Source: an uncultured Actinomyces sp.
Lineage (GTDB): Bacteria > Actinomycetota > Actinomycetes > Actinomycetales > Actinomycetaceae
Length of the DNA stretch: 6,840 nucleotides
NCBI GenBank assembly: GCA_938030835.1
Contig: CALHID010000139.1
Coordinates: 1 to 6,840, forward strand
Reading direction: 5' to 3'
Shown: in pieces, positions 1-5,806 of the stretch
Numbering within the stretch: the first letter of the stretch is position 1
How the letters are laid out: the number at the start of each line of letters is the position of its first letter
Program-made: the position numbers and the translations under genes
The notes under the pieces: model-generated
Told to the model about the DNA's origin: nothing
Databases searched by the model: none
The model's input: the letters and a program-made list of their open reading frames with translations, nothing else

Positions 1-960
1 GTTGCCTGCTACGAAGGCCGTGTTGTCACCCTTGCGGATTCTGCAACCCACGAGCCCGCAATCGTTGAGGTTTCTGGTGGGGCATCTCGAGTACTCCGTT
101 CGTCTTCTCAAGAGCACCTGAGCGACGATCTGATTTCAGTTGCACAAGCGGTTTCATGGACCAGCAGTGACGGAGAGACTGTCCACGGTTTCTACTACGC
201 ACCGAAGAACCCCGAGTTCACTGCTCCCGAGGGTTCCCTTCCTCCGCTCCTCGTCAATGTTCACGGAGGCCCGACATCCTCTGCTCGTCCGGGGCTATCA
301 ATCGCTGTCCAATACTGGACCTCTCGTGGATTTGCCTTCCTTGACGTCAATTACCGCGGGTCAACTGGCTACGGTCGCAAGTACCGCCAGCGCCTGAATG
401 GGCACTGGGGGGTCCTTGACGTGCAAGATTGCGCCGAAGGAGCACAGTACTTGGTTTCCCAAGGACTAGCCGATCCTGAGCGCATTGCGATCAGGGGTCG
501 TTCCTCAGGTGGTTATACGGTGTTGTCAGCTCTTGCTGACAGCGATGTTTTCACCGCTGGCACCTCGCTCTTCGGAATTGGCGACCTGAAGCTGCTCGAG
601 GCAACGACTCACAAGTTCGAGTCGCACTACGATAAATTCCTCATCGGTTCGGATGATCTTTCAGATCCCGTGTGGGCCGAGCGGTCCCCGATCAACAAGG
701 TCGATCAGATCCACGCACCACTTCTCTTGCTGCAAGGTACCGAAGATAAGGTCGTTCCTCCCTCACAAGCAGAGTCCATGTTCGAGGCCCTCCGTGACAG
801 CGGCCGTCCCGTGGCTCTGCGTCTCTACCCGGGTGAAGGCCACGGATTCCGTGCAGCAGCGCATATTAAGGATTCGTGGGAAAGCGAACTCAGCTTCTAT
901 TCACAAGTCTGGAAGCTCAACGCAAAGGTCCCCGTGAACCTCGACATCGAAAACCTCTAA
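1..960 (+). CDS. S9 family serine peptidase (prolyl oligopeptidase type), 5'-truncated by the window edge
   Basis: The reading frame is open from base 1 and ends at TAA 958-960, giving 319 residues of a protein whose relatives are usually about 600-700. The missing part should be the N-terminal beta-propeller; residues 1 to about 50 look like its last strands. Residues from about 52 onward form the alpha/beta-hydrolase domain. It shows HGGP at 88-91 (oxyanion region), NYRGSTGYG at 117-125, the nucleophile elbow GRSSG at 166-170 with Ser168, the acid Asp249 in GTEDKVVPP, and His281 in EGHGF. The triad is complete, so the enzyme should be active. The family cleaves short peptides, often as dipeptidyl or acylaminoacyl peptidases; the exact specificity cannot be read here. 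The first in-frame GTG at 421 lies inside the catalytic domain and is not the start. No signal peptide can be judged. The gene converges on the methyltransferase gene. Family assignment is very secure; substrate is unknown. Confidence 0.95.
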   Translation, partial: VACYEGRVVTLADSATHEPAIVEVSGGASRVLRSSSQEHLSDDLISVAQAVSWTSSDGETVHGFYYAPKNPEFTAPEGSLPPLLVNVHGGPTSSARPGLSIAVQYWTSRGFAFLDVNYRGSTGYGRKYRQRLNGHWGVLDVQDCAEGAQYLVSQGLADPERIAIRGRSSGGYTVLSALADSDVFTAGTSLFGIGDLKLLEATTHKFESHYDKFLIGSDDLSDPVWAERSPINKVDQIHAPLLLLQGTEDKVVPPSQAESMFEALRDSGRPVALRLYPGEGHGFRAAAHIKDSWESELSFYSQVWKLNAKVPVNLDIENL

Positions 961-982
961 AGCTCGTCCAAGACGAAGATTG

Positions 983-1024
983 ATGCGGTTGGGGGCAGGC
1001 CAGAGAGCCTGCCCCCAACCGCAT
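983..1024. terminator. Perfect 18-bp hairpin between convergent genes, likely bidirectional terminator
   Basis: Bases 983-1000 and 1007-1024 are exact reverse complements, separated by a 6-base loop (1001-1006, CAGAGA). The stem is GC-rich in the middle and starts 23 bases after the stop of the S9 peptidase gene. On the other strand it lies 47 bases beyond the stop of the methyltransferase gene. Neither side has a clear U-tract: TGGAACTGATAG follows on the + strand and CAATCTTCG on the - strand. Strong stems without a T-run are common as actinobacterial terminators. Symmetry and position between two 3' ends suggest it serves both genes. Confidence 0.8.
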
Positions 1025-1070
1025 TGGAACTGATAGGTATATTCCCTGAATCAGGGTCCAGAGAAGAGCT

Positions 1071-2333
1071 CTAGATCCTCTCTAGTACCGTCATCACTTC
1101 AAAGTGGTGCGTGTAGGGGAATAGATCCCAGGCACGCATATCGGTGATCCGGTAGCCCACCTCGAGAAGATCATGCAGGTCACGTGAAGCTGCAGCGGGA
1201 TCACAGGACACAAGCAGAATGTGCTCTGCCCCGGTACTGGCCATCGCACGACAGACTTCTTTGCCAGCTCCGGATCGTGGAGGATCAGCGATGATAATCT
1301 CCGCACCCCCCAATTCCCTATTGAGTTCACGCACCGCAGGAGCATCACAGTCGCCAACAAAAGCGTCAAGCACATCACTACCAACGTTTGCCACGGCATC
1401 TGCAACGGCGGCCTCGTCAACCTCAAGGGTGACCAAGCGCCCAGCGCTGCCCACAAGGCGTGACAGTGGCAGCGAAAAAAGTCCTGCCCCCGAGTAAAGT
1501 TCCATCATCCGGGAAGCACCGAGCGAGGCGACGATATCCTCAACATTTCGGGCCAAAACTTCGGCTCCGCGACGATGCGTTTGCCAAAAACCTTGAGGGC
1601 GAACTCGATACTCATCTACTCCGTTTTCGCGAGAAACTGTCCACGTCACCGGCCCATTCCACACATCTGCCTGAGCATCCCAGCAACCCTCATCCGTGCA
1701 AATCAGTGTCGGCTGGCCGGGAGCAGCAATCAAACGGACTCGCGAACCCTCGGGAAGGTGAGAAAAAACCTTATTCCCTTCCCAGACATCGAGTTCATTG
1801 ATCTCCTTGGCAGCTAAAGGCATCGACTCCAGCACCTGAATCTCATGCGAGCGATAGCGGCGCATACCAAGTCGACCAGCGTTATTCACAACGCACTCAA
1901 TACGCGTGCGTCGTCCCAGAAGTTCATCACGATTATCATCACCGGGTGCCGGCTGAACGCTTACTCCCCCAATGGCCTCGACCTGCTCGGCAACACGCTC
2001 GCGACCAATACGTCGCAATTGGTCTTCTAGAACATCGGTTTTCCAGCGACGTCCCCCTTCGGGGCTGACGAAGGAAAGTTCTCCCCCACCTACGCCACCG
2101 GGGCCAGCTGCCGACCACACGCTGGGAATTCGATCAGGGCTGGGCTCAAGAATCTCGACGGCCTCGGCCCACAGCATGCATTTGTGTGAATCGATGACAC
2201 GTGCGCGCACCTTCTCACCTGGAAGAGCGAATCGAACAAAAACCACACGTCCCGAATCATCGCGTGCAACGCAGGCACCACCATGCGCAGGCGCACCGAT
2301 TGTGAGCTCAATCAGTTCGTCAGAATCGCTCAT
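1071..2333 (-). CDS. TrmA/RlmD-family RNA (uracil-5-)-methyltransferase, iron-sulfur-less type
   Basis: This 420-residue protein should transfer a methyl group from S-adenosylmethionine to C5 of a uridine in rRNA or tRNA in the cytoplasm. Residues about 7-62 form a TRAM RNA-binding domain. The catalytic part shows GFWQTH near 249-254 (the conserved Gln is about 251), the SAM loop LYSGAGLFSLP at 279-289, DPPRSG at 350-355, the nucleophile Cys377 in VSCDPAAASRD, and Glu412 in HHFE, the position of the catalytic base. Where RlmD (RumA) has cysteines for a 4Fe-4S cluster, this protein has GPGGVGGGEL at 77-86 with none, so it probably lacks the cluster, as I recall for other actinobacterial members. 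I chose ATG 2333 because GAGGAGAGG lies 7 bases upstream. A GTG at 2351, overlapping the permease stop as GTGA, would add six residues but has no ribosome site. It follows the permease by 14 bases and is likely co-transcribed. Whether the target is 23S rRNA or tRNA cannot be told. Confidence 0.93.
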   Translation of the reverse strand: MSDSDELIELTIGAPAHGGACVARDDSGRVVFVRFALPGEKVRARVIDSHKCMLWAEAVEILEPSPDRIPSVWSAAGPGGVGGGELSFVSPEGGRRWKTDVLEDQLRRIGRERVAEQVEAIGGVSVQPAPGDDNRDELLGRRTRIECVVNNAGRLGMRRYRSHEIQVLESMPLAAKEINELDVWEGNKVFSHLPEGSRVRLIAAPGQPTLICTDEGCWDAQADVWNGPVTWTVSRENGVDEYRVRPQGFWQTHRRGAEVLARNVEDIVASLGASRMMELYSGAGLFSLPLSRLVGSAGRLVTLEVDEAAVADAVANVGSDVLDAFVGDCDAPAVRELNRELGGAEIIIADPPRSGAGKEVCRAMASTGAEHILLVSCDPAAASRDLHDLLEVGYRITDMRAWDLFPYTHHFEVMTVLERI

Positions 2334-2340
2334 GTGTGGG

Positions 2341-2349
2341 CCTCTCCTC
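2341..2349 (-). promoter_or_regulatory. Shine-Dalgarno of the methyltransferase gene, overlapping the permease stop
   Basis: On the minus strand GAGGAGAGG (2349 down to 2341) ends 7 bases before ATG 2333. Its first bases belong to the TGA stop (2350-2348) of the upstream permease gene. This decides the start in favour of ATG 2333 over GTG 2351. The placement means ribosomes ending the permease unmask or reload at this site, so the two genes are probably translationally coupled. Confidence 0.8.
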
Positions 2350-4336
2350 ACTGGCGCTTGAATGGATCATTGACACTCTGTCTTCCATCGACCTGGATAT
2401 CTTCACCAAGCTTCCAAGGGACGATGGTGAGCACAACACCAGGGATTCGCAAAAGAGATCGAGATAAGCGCAATGCCATCTGGTTATGGAGAATATTCTC
2501 CCACCAGTGCTGAACCAAGAACTGTGGAATATAGACAACCAACATTTCTTCGGGTGAACGTTGACGCCTTGAACGTACATACGAAATAACGACTTGTGTG
2601 ATGTCTCTAAATGGTGAGGCGACGAGCGTCAAAGGAACGGGAAGACCTGATTCCTTCCATTCGCTACGAATATGCTTTTCTTCCTCGAGGTCAGAGACGA
2701 CTGAAACAATTTCCAAATTGATAGGAGCCTGTGCGCGCGCCGTCGCAATGGCACGCATTGAAGGCTTCGATAAATTCGAGACCAAAACCAAAGCGCGAAC
2801 GCGTGAAGGTAGTTCGCGCCGCGTATGCCAATCCTCCACCCGCAGCTGGCCACGAATGGTGTCATAATGACGGCGAATTAAACGCTGGATGGTGAAGACC
2901 AGAGCAATGAGCAAAACGGTAATCCATGCACCGTGAGTAAACTTCGTGACTAGGACGACAGCAAGAACGAATCCGGTCATCATAAAGCCGATGATGTTGA
3001 CGGAACGCGAGCGAAGCACCTTGCCGCGTTCACTGCCATTTTGCGGAAGACGCAGGCGTTTATTCCAGTGACGGATCATTCCCAGTTGGGAAAGCGTAAA
3101 CGAAACGAAAACACCGACAACATAGAGCTGAATCAACCGGGTCACGCTTGCATCGAAAAGAATTACCAATGCCGAGGCGCCCACAGCAAGCGCCATAATG
3201 CCATTGGAGTACGACAGACGGTCACCACGCTTGTAGAGCTGACGAGGCAGGAAGGAGTCACGCGAAAGAACCGAGGCCAGGGTTGGGAAGCCGTTGAAAG
3301 CGGTGTTTGCCGCAAGGATCAAAATAAAGCCCGTCACTGCGGTCACGAAAATAAAAAGTAATGAGCCGTCGCCAAAAATCGTCGAGGCCAACTGGCTGAT
3401 AACCGGAGCAAAGTGCACATCAGGTTGGGCACTACCATGGAGATAAACCATCGAGGTATCGTCAACCATCTGCAGCCCCGTATAACGAGCTAATACGAGG
3501 ATGGAAATCATCATCGAAGCGGCAATACCGCCGAGCATCAGCAGGGTAATTCCTGCATTGCGCGACTTAGGACGCTTAAAGTTCGGGACGCCATTTGAAA
3601 TGGCCTCGACCCCCGTTAAGGCCGCACAGCCAGAAGAAAAAGCGCGCATCAGCAAGAAAACCCCACCCAAACCGGTGAGCCCATCGAGATGTGAACTTGC
3701 TGCGTGGATGTCGTAAGCAGCGCTATCAGCCATGGGAAGATTCCCCATGAACAGTCGCACAAAGCCGACAATGATCATCACTGCAATAGCAATCATGTAG
3801 GCATAGGTTGGGATCGCAAACGCTGTCCCCGCTTCTCGCGTTCCTCGCAGGTTGACCAAAGTGAGGAAAATAATCAGTCCAACTGCAATAGGGACTTCTG
3901 AACCGCGCAGGCCTGGGAAGATCGTGGTCAGGTAGTTTGCGCCAGAAGAGATTGACACCGCAACTGTCAATACGTAATCGACGAGAAGTGCCGAGGCCAC
4001 AAGAAGTCCCCAACTGGGGCCAAGATTCGTTGTGACAACCTCGTAGTCGCCGCCACCTGAAGGGTAGGCGTGAACGGTTTGCCGATAAGACAAAACAACG
4101 ACAGCCAAAACGCAGGCAACAACGACACCGACCCACACCGACTTGATGAGAGCAAGAGAGCCTGCCAATGCAAGGGTGAGGAGAATTTCATCCGGTGCGT
4201 AAGCCACAGACGACAGCGCATCAGAAGCGTAGATCGGAAGAGCAAGTCTCTTTGGCAGAAGTTGCCGGGCCGCAGCCTTGGAACGAATAGGACGTCCGAT
4301 TAAAACGCGTTTTGCAGACTCAACGAATGATGACAC
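2348..4336 (-). CDS. KimA-like potassium/proton symporter (APC/KUP superfamily permease)
   Basis: This 662-residue membrane protein has about 12 helices over residues 33-487, followed by a cytosolic domain of about 170 residues. It matches the Bacillus subtilis KimA (YdaO) family rather than amino-acid permeases: IGRPIRSK at 13-20, ASDALSSVAYAP at 37-48, YPSGGGDY at 91-98, LLVDYVLTVAVSIS at 117-130, LTGVEAISNG at 240-249, LYVVGVF at 404-410 and WWENILHNQ at 611-619. The residues I recall lining the KimA K+ sites all have counterparts: Asp39, Tyr46, Asp120, Thr124, Ser128, Thr241, Glu244 and Tyr405. I therefore predict proton-coupled K+ uptake. The C-terminal domain (about 490-662) corresponds to the part of KimA that binds the inhibitor cyclic di-AMP. 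GTG 4336 is the first possible start, since an in-frame TAA stands at 4342-4340; no ribosome site precedes it, so it is probably leaderless. The methyltransferase gene follows 14 bases later. Automatic annotation would probably say amino-acid permease. Confidence 0.9.
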   Translation of the reverse strand: MSSFVESAKRVLIGRPIRSKAAARQLLPKRLALPIYASDALSSVAYAPDEILLTLALAGSLALIKSVWVGVVVACVLAVVVLSYRQTVHAYPSGGGDYEVVTTNLGPSWGLLVASALLVDYVLTVAVSISSGANYLTTIFPGLRGSEVPIAVGLIIFLTLVNLRGTREAGTAFAIPTYAYMIAIAVMIIVGFVRLFMGNLPMADSAAYDIHAASSHLDGLTGLGGVFLLMRAFSSGCAALTGVEAISNGVPNFKRPKSRNAGITLLMLGGIAASMMISILVLARYTGLQMVDDTSMVYLHGSAQPDVHFAPVISQLASTIFGDGSLLFIFVTAVTGFILILAANTAFNGFPTLASVLSRDSFLPRQLYKRGDRLSYSNGIMALAVGASALVILFDASVTRLIQLYVVGVFVSFTLSQLGMIRHWNKRLRLPQNGSERGKVLRSRSVNIIGFMMTGFVLAVVLVTKFTHGAWITVLLIALVFTIQRLIRRHYDTIRGQLRVEDWHTRRELPSRVRALVLVSNLSKPSMRAIATARAQAPINLEIVSVVSDLEEEKHIRSEWKESGLPVPLTLVASPFRDITQVVISYVRSRRQRSPEEMLVVYIPQFLVQHWWENILHNQMALRLSRSLLRIPGVVLTIVPWKLGEDIQVDGRQSVNDPFKRQ

Positions 4337-4342
4337 CTCTTA

Positions 4343-4371
4343 AGCGTATCCTCTGGATGACAGAGCGTCAC
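4343..4371 (-). promoter_or_regulatory. Predicted promoter of the KimA-like gene, leaderless
   Basis: On the minus strand TACGCT (4348-4343) fits the actinobacterial -10 consensus TANNNT and lies exactly six bases before the GTG start at 4336. A -35-like GTGACG (4371-4366, four of six bases of TTGACA) stands 17 bases upstream. The gene has no Shine-Dalgarno and an in-frame stop at 4342-4340, so transcription would begin at the GTG itself. This is a prediction from motif and spacing only. A perfect TTGACA further upstream (4404-4399) has no suitable -10 at normal distance. Confidence 0.5.
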
Positions 4372-4400
4372 TTTTGGACGCGAACAGAGCAACTTTTGTG
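4360..4400. repeat. Tandem imperfect direct repeat in the divergent control region, possible operator
   Basis: ACAGAGCGTCACTTTTGG at 4360-4377 is echoed by ACAGAGCAACTTTTGTG at 4384-4400. The two copies share ACAGAGC and ACTTTTG around a two-base length difference, and they begin 24 bases apart, a little over two helix turns. Copy one overlaps the predicted -35 of the permease promoter and an inverted repeat TGAC-N5-GTCA at 4358-4370. Copy two ends nine bases before the predicted -35 of ceoB. A regulator bound here could control both directions. No known operator consensus is recognised. Confidence 0.4.
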
Positions 4401-4408
4401 TCAAACAG

Positions 4409-4437
4409 ATGCCATAACCGCTTTGAGCGAGTAGCGT
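4409..4437 (+). promoter_or_regulatory. Predicted promoter of ceoB, leaderless
   Basis: TAGCGT at 4432-4437 fits TANNNT and ends six bases before the GTG start at 4444. A weak -35-like ATGCCA (4409-4414, four of six bases of TTGACA) lies 17 bases upstream. The geometry is the same as that of the opposing permease promoter. A stop codon TGA at 4438-4440 is in frame just before the GTG, and no Shine-Dalgarno is present, which supports a leaderless transcript starting at 4444. Confidence 0.5.
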
Positions 4438-4443
4438 TGAAGT

Positions 4444-5109
4444 GTGCACTTTGTAATTATGGGATGCGGCCGAGTCGGCGCCAGTCTTGCTACTATTTTG
4501 GACGCGCAAGGACACTCCGTCGCAGTCATTGACTCTGATTCCAAGGCTTTTCAACGCCTTCCTCAGGACTTTTCTGGCCGCCGAGTCACTGGACTCGGTA
4601 TGGATCGCGATGCCTTAAAACAAGCGGGAATTAAAGATGCCTACGCTTTCGCTGCGGTATCGAATGGCGATAATTCGAACATTATTGCCGCCCGTGTCGC
4701 ACGCGAGACTTTCCATGTCGAGCGTGTCGTTGCTCGAATCTATGACCCCGAACGAGCCTTTGTATACGAGCGTCTTGGAATTCCCACAGTTGCTACAGTC
4801 AAACGAACGACGGAATCGGTACTTCGCCGTCTGATGCCACCTGATGCCGCAGTGACATGGACGCACCCTTCTGGATTGGTTTCTTTGGTCACCGCCACTC
4901 CAATCGCTGATTGGTACGGACTTTCTTTCCCCACAGTCGAGAACTTAACGGGCGAGCGGATTGCCTTCGTCTCCCGCTTAGGAACGATTCTTCCCGCCCG
5001 CCCAGAGCTGGTTATTCAGGAACATGACCAGTTGTATTTCGCAATTTCTGGTGAAGATCCGCTCCCCCTGCGTGACATCTTGACACGCGCACCACGCCTT
5101 GAGGACTAA
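4444..5109 (+). CDS. ceoB: TrkA-family RCK potassium-uptake regulator, first of a pair (CeoB-like)
   Basis: This 221-residue cytosolic protein binds a nucleotide and regulates a K+ channel or transporter. Residues 1 to about 117 are a Rossmann RCK_N (TrkA-N) domain: the loop GCGRVG at 7-12 follows the first strand and Asp30 in VIDSD ends the second strand, the usual ribose-binding acid for NAD(H). Residues about 140-215 form an RCK_C (TrkA-C) domain ending in DQLYFAISGEDP. Length fits the single-unit RCK type (about 220), half of the Escherichia coli TrkA double. GTG 4444 is the only credible start: TGA at 4438-4440 is in frame, and the Rossmann strand begins at residue 2. No ribosome site is visible, so the message is probably leaderless. 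ceoC follows after three bases. Membrane partners such as TrkH are absent from the window; the KimA-like gene is divergent next door. Orthology to Rv2691 rests on gene order. Confidence 0.93.
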   Translation: MHFVIMGCGRVGASLATILDAQGHSVAVIDSDSKAFQRLPQDFSGRRVTGLGMDRDALKQAGIKDAYAFAAVSNGDNSNIIAARVARETFHVERVVARIYDPERAFVYERLGIPTVATVKRTTESVLRRLMPPDAAVTWTHPSGLVSLVTATPIADWYGLSFPTVENLTGERIAFVSRLGTILPARPELVIQEHDQLYFAISGEDPLPLRDILTRAPRLED

Positions 5110-5112
5110 GAG

Positions 5113-5796
5113 ATGAAGATTGTTATCGCCGGCGCCGGTTCCGTGGGACGCTCGGTCGCCCTTGAACTACTCGATCACGGTCACGACGTGACATTAATCG
5201 ATAAAAAACCCGACCAGCTGCGTGTCGCTTCAGTGGCTGACGCCGAATGGATTCTTGCCGATGCTTGCTCCCCCGAAGCGCTTTCGGAAGCGGGCGTGCG
5301 TGATGCTGATGTCGTCTTGGCAGCAACAGGAGATGACAAAGCAAATTTGGTGATTTCACTTCTTGCGAAGACTGAGTTTGCTGTCCCACGTGTTGTTGCA
5401 CGACAAAACAATCCAAAGAACGAATGGCTATTCGACGCCTCTTGGGGAGTGGACGTTCCCGTCTCGACACCACGAATTATGACTGCTTTGGTCGAGGAAG
5501 CGATCTCTGTCGGTACCCCGGTGAAACTCTTCGCCTTCAACTCTGCACAGGCTGCTATGTACGCTTTCGTCTTGCCAGACGACTCACCAATCATTGGCAG
5601 GAGCATTGGCGACGTCGCATTCCCGCCGCGTGTTGTCTTGAGCGCGCTTTTGCGTGATGATGCGCCTTTTGCACCTCAGGCGGATGATTCCTATCAGGCT
5701 GGTGATGAACTCGTCCTGCTGATTTCAGATCGCGGAGGTCACGTTCTCAACGCGCTAAACCGCATGCTGACGCAGGAAGTAGAAGCCGAGGCTTAG
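5113..5796 (+). CDS. ceoC: TrkA-family RCK potassium-uptake regulator, second of a pair (CeoC-like)
   Basis: This 227-residue RCK protein is a paralogue of the preceding gene and probably assembles with it into the ring that gates a K+ transporter. The Rossmann domain (1 to about 115) has GAGSVG at 7-12 and Asp30 in LIDKK, followed by VLAATGDDKANL at 68-79, a typical TrkA-N stretch. The RCK_C domain spans about 135-210 and ends with GDELVLLIS. Its short acidic tail (EVEAEA) is unremarkable. The start ATG 5113 has GAGGA at 5101-5105, seven bases upstream and inside the last codons of ceoB; only three bases separate the genes, so they are one operon and likely coupled. Both paralogues keep the glycine motif and the acid at position 30, so both should bind nucleotide. 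The 3' end faces the DUF3159 gene with only ten bases between. Orthology to Rv2692 rests on gene order. Confidence 0.93.
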   Translation: MKIVIAGAGSVGRSVALELLDHGHDVTLIDKKPDQLRVASVADAEWILADACSPEALSEAGVRDADVVLAATGDDKANLVISLLAKTEFAVPRVVARQNNPKNEWLFDASWGVDVPVSTPRIMTALVEEAISVGTPVKLFAFNSAQAAMYAFVLPDDSPIIGRSIGDVAFPPRVVLSALLRDDAPFAPQADDSYQAGDELVLLISDRGGHVLNALNRMLTQEVEAEA

Positions 5797-5806
5797 ATAT
5801 AAAGGG

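Noticed and set aside
421..960. A separate 179-residue protein starting at GTG 421
   Set aside because: The frame continues upstream to base 1 with hydrolase motifs (HGGP, NYRGSTGYG); 421 is an internal valine codon of the S9 peptidase.
1044..1056. Small hairpin CCCTG-AAT-CAGGG just beyond the methyltransferase stop
   Set aside because: The stem is five bases with a three-base loop and no T-run; the 18-bp stem nearby is a much better terminator.
1460..2361. Open frames on the + strand across the methyltransferase gene (1460-1801, 1972-2361)
   Set aside because: They lie antisense to a well-supported enzyme, have low-complexity or unfamiliar translations, and lack ribosome sites; they are shadows of its codon bias.
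3726..4245. Minus-strand frames of 136 and 92 residues inside the permease gene
   Set aside because: They are out of frame with a strongly conserved transporter and show no recognisable domain.
4399..4404. Perfect TTGACA on the minus strand as the -35 of the permease promoter
   Set aside because: No TANNNT hexamer occurs 16-19 bases downstream; the GTGACG/TACGCT pair has proper spacing.
4337..4443. A ydaO-type cyclic di-AMP riboswitch upstream of the KimA-like gene, as in Bacillus
   Set aside because: The gap is only 107 bp and is shared with a divergent gene; the best promoter places the transcript start at the GTG, and no riboswitch-like pairing or terminator was seen.
5123..5606. Minus-strand frames opposite ceoC (116 and 141 residues)
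   Set aside because: The translations are rich in Arg or Ser/Ala and lack domain features; ceoC on the other strand is clear.
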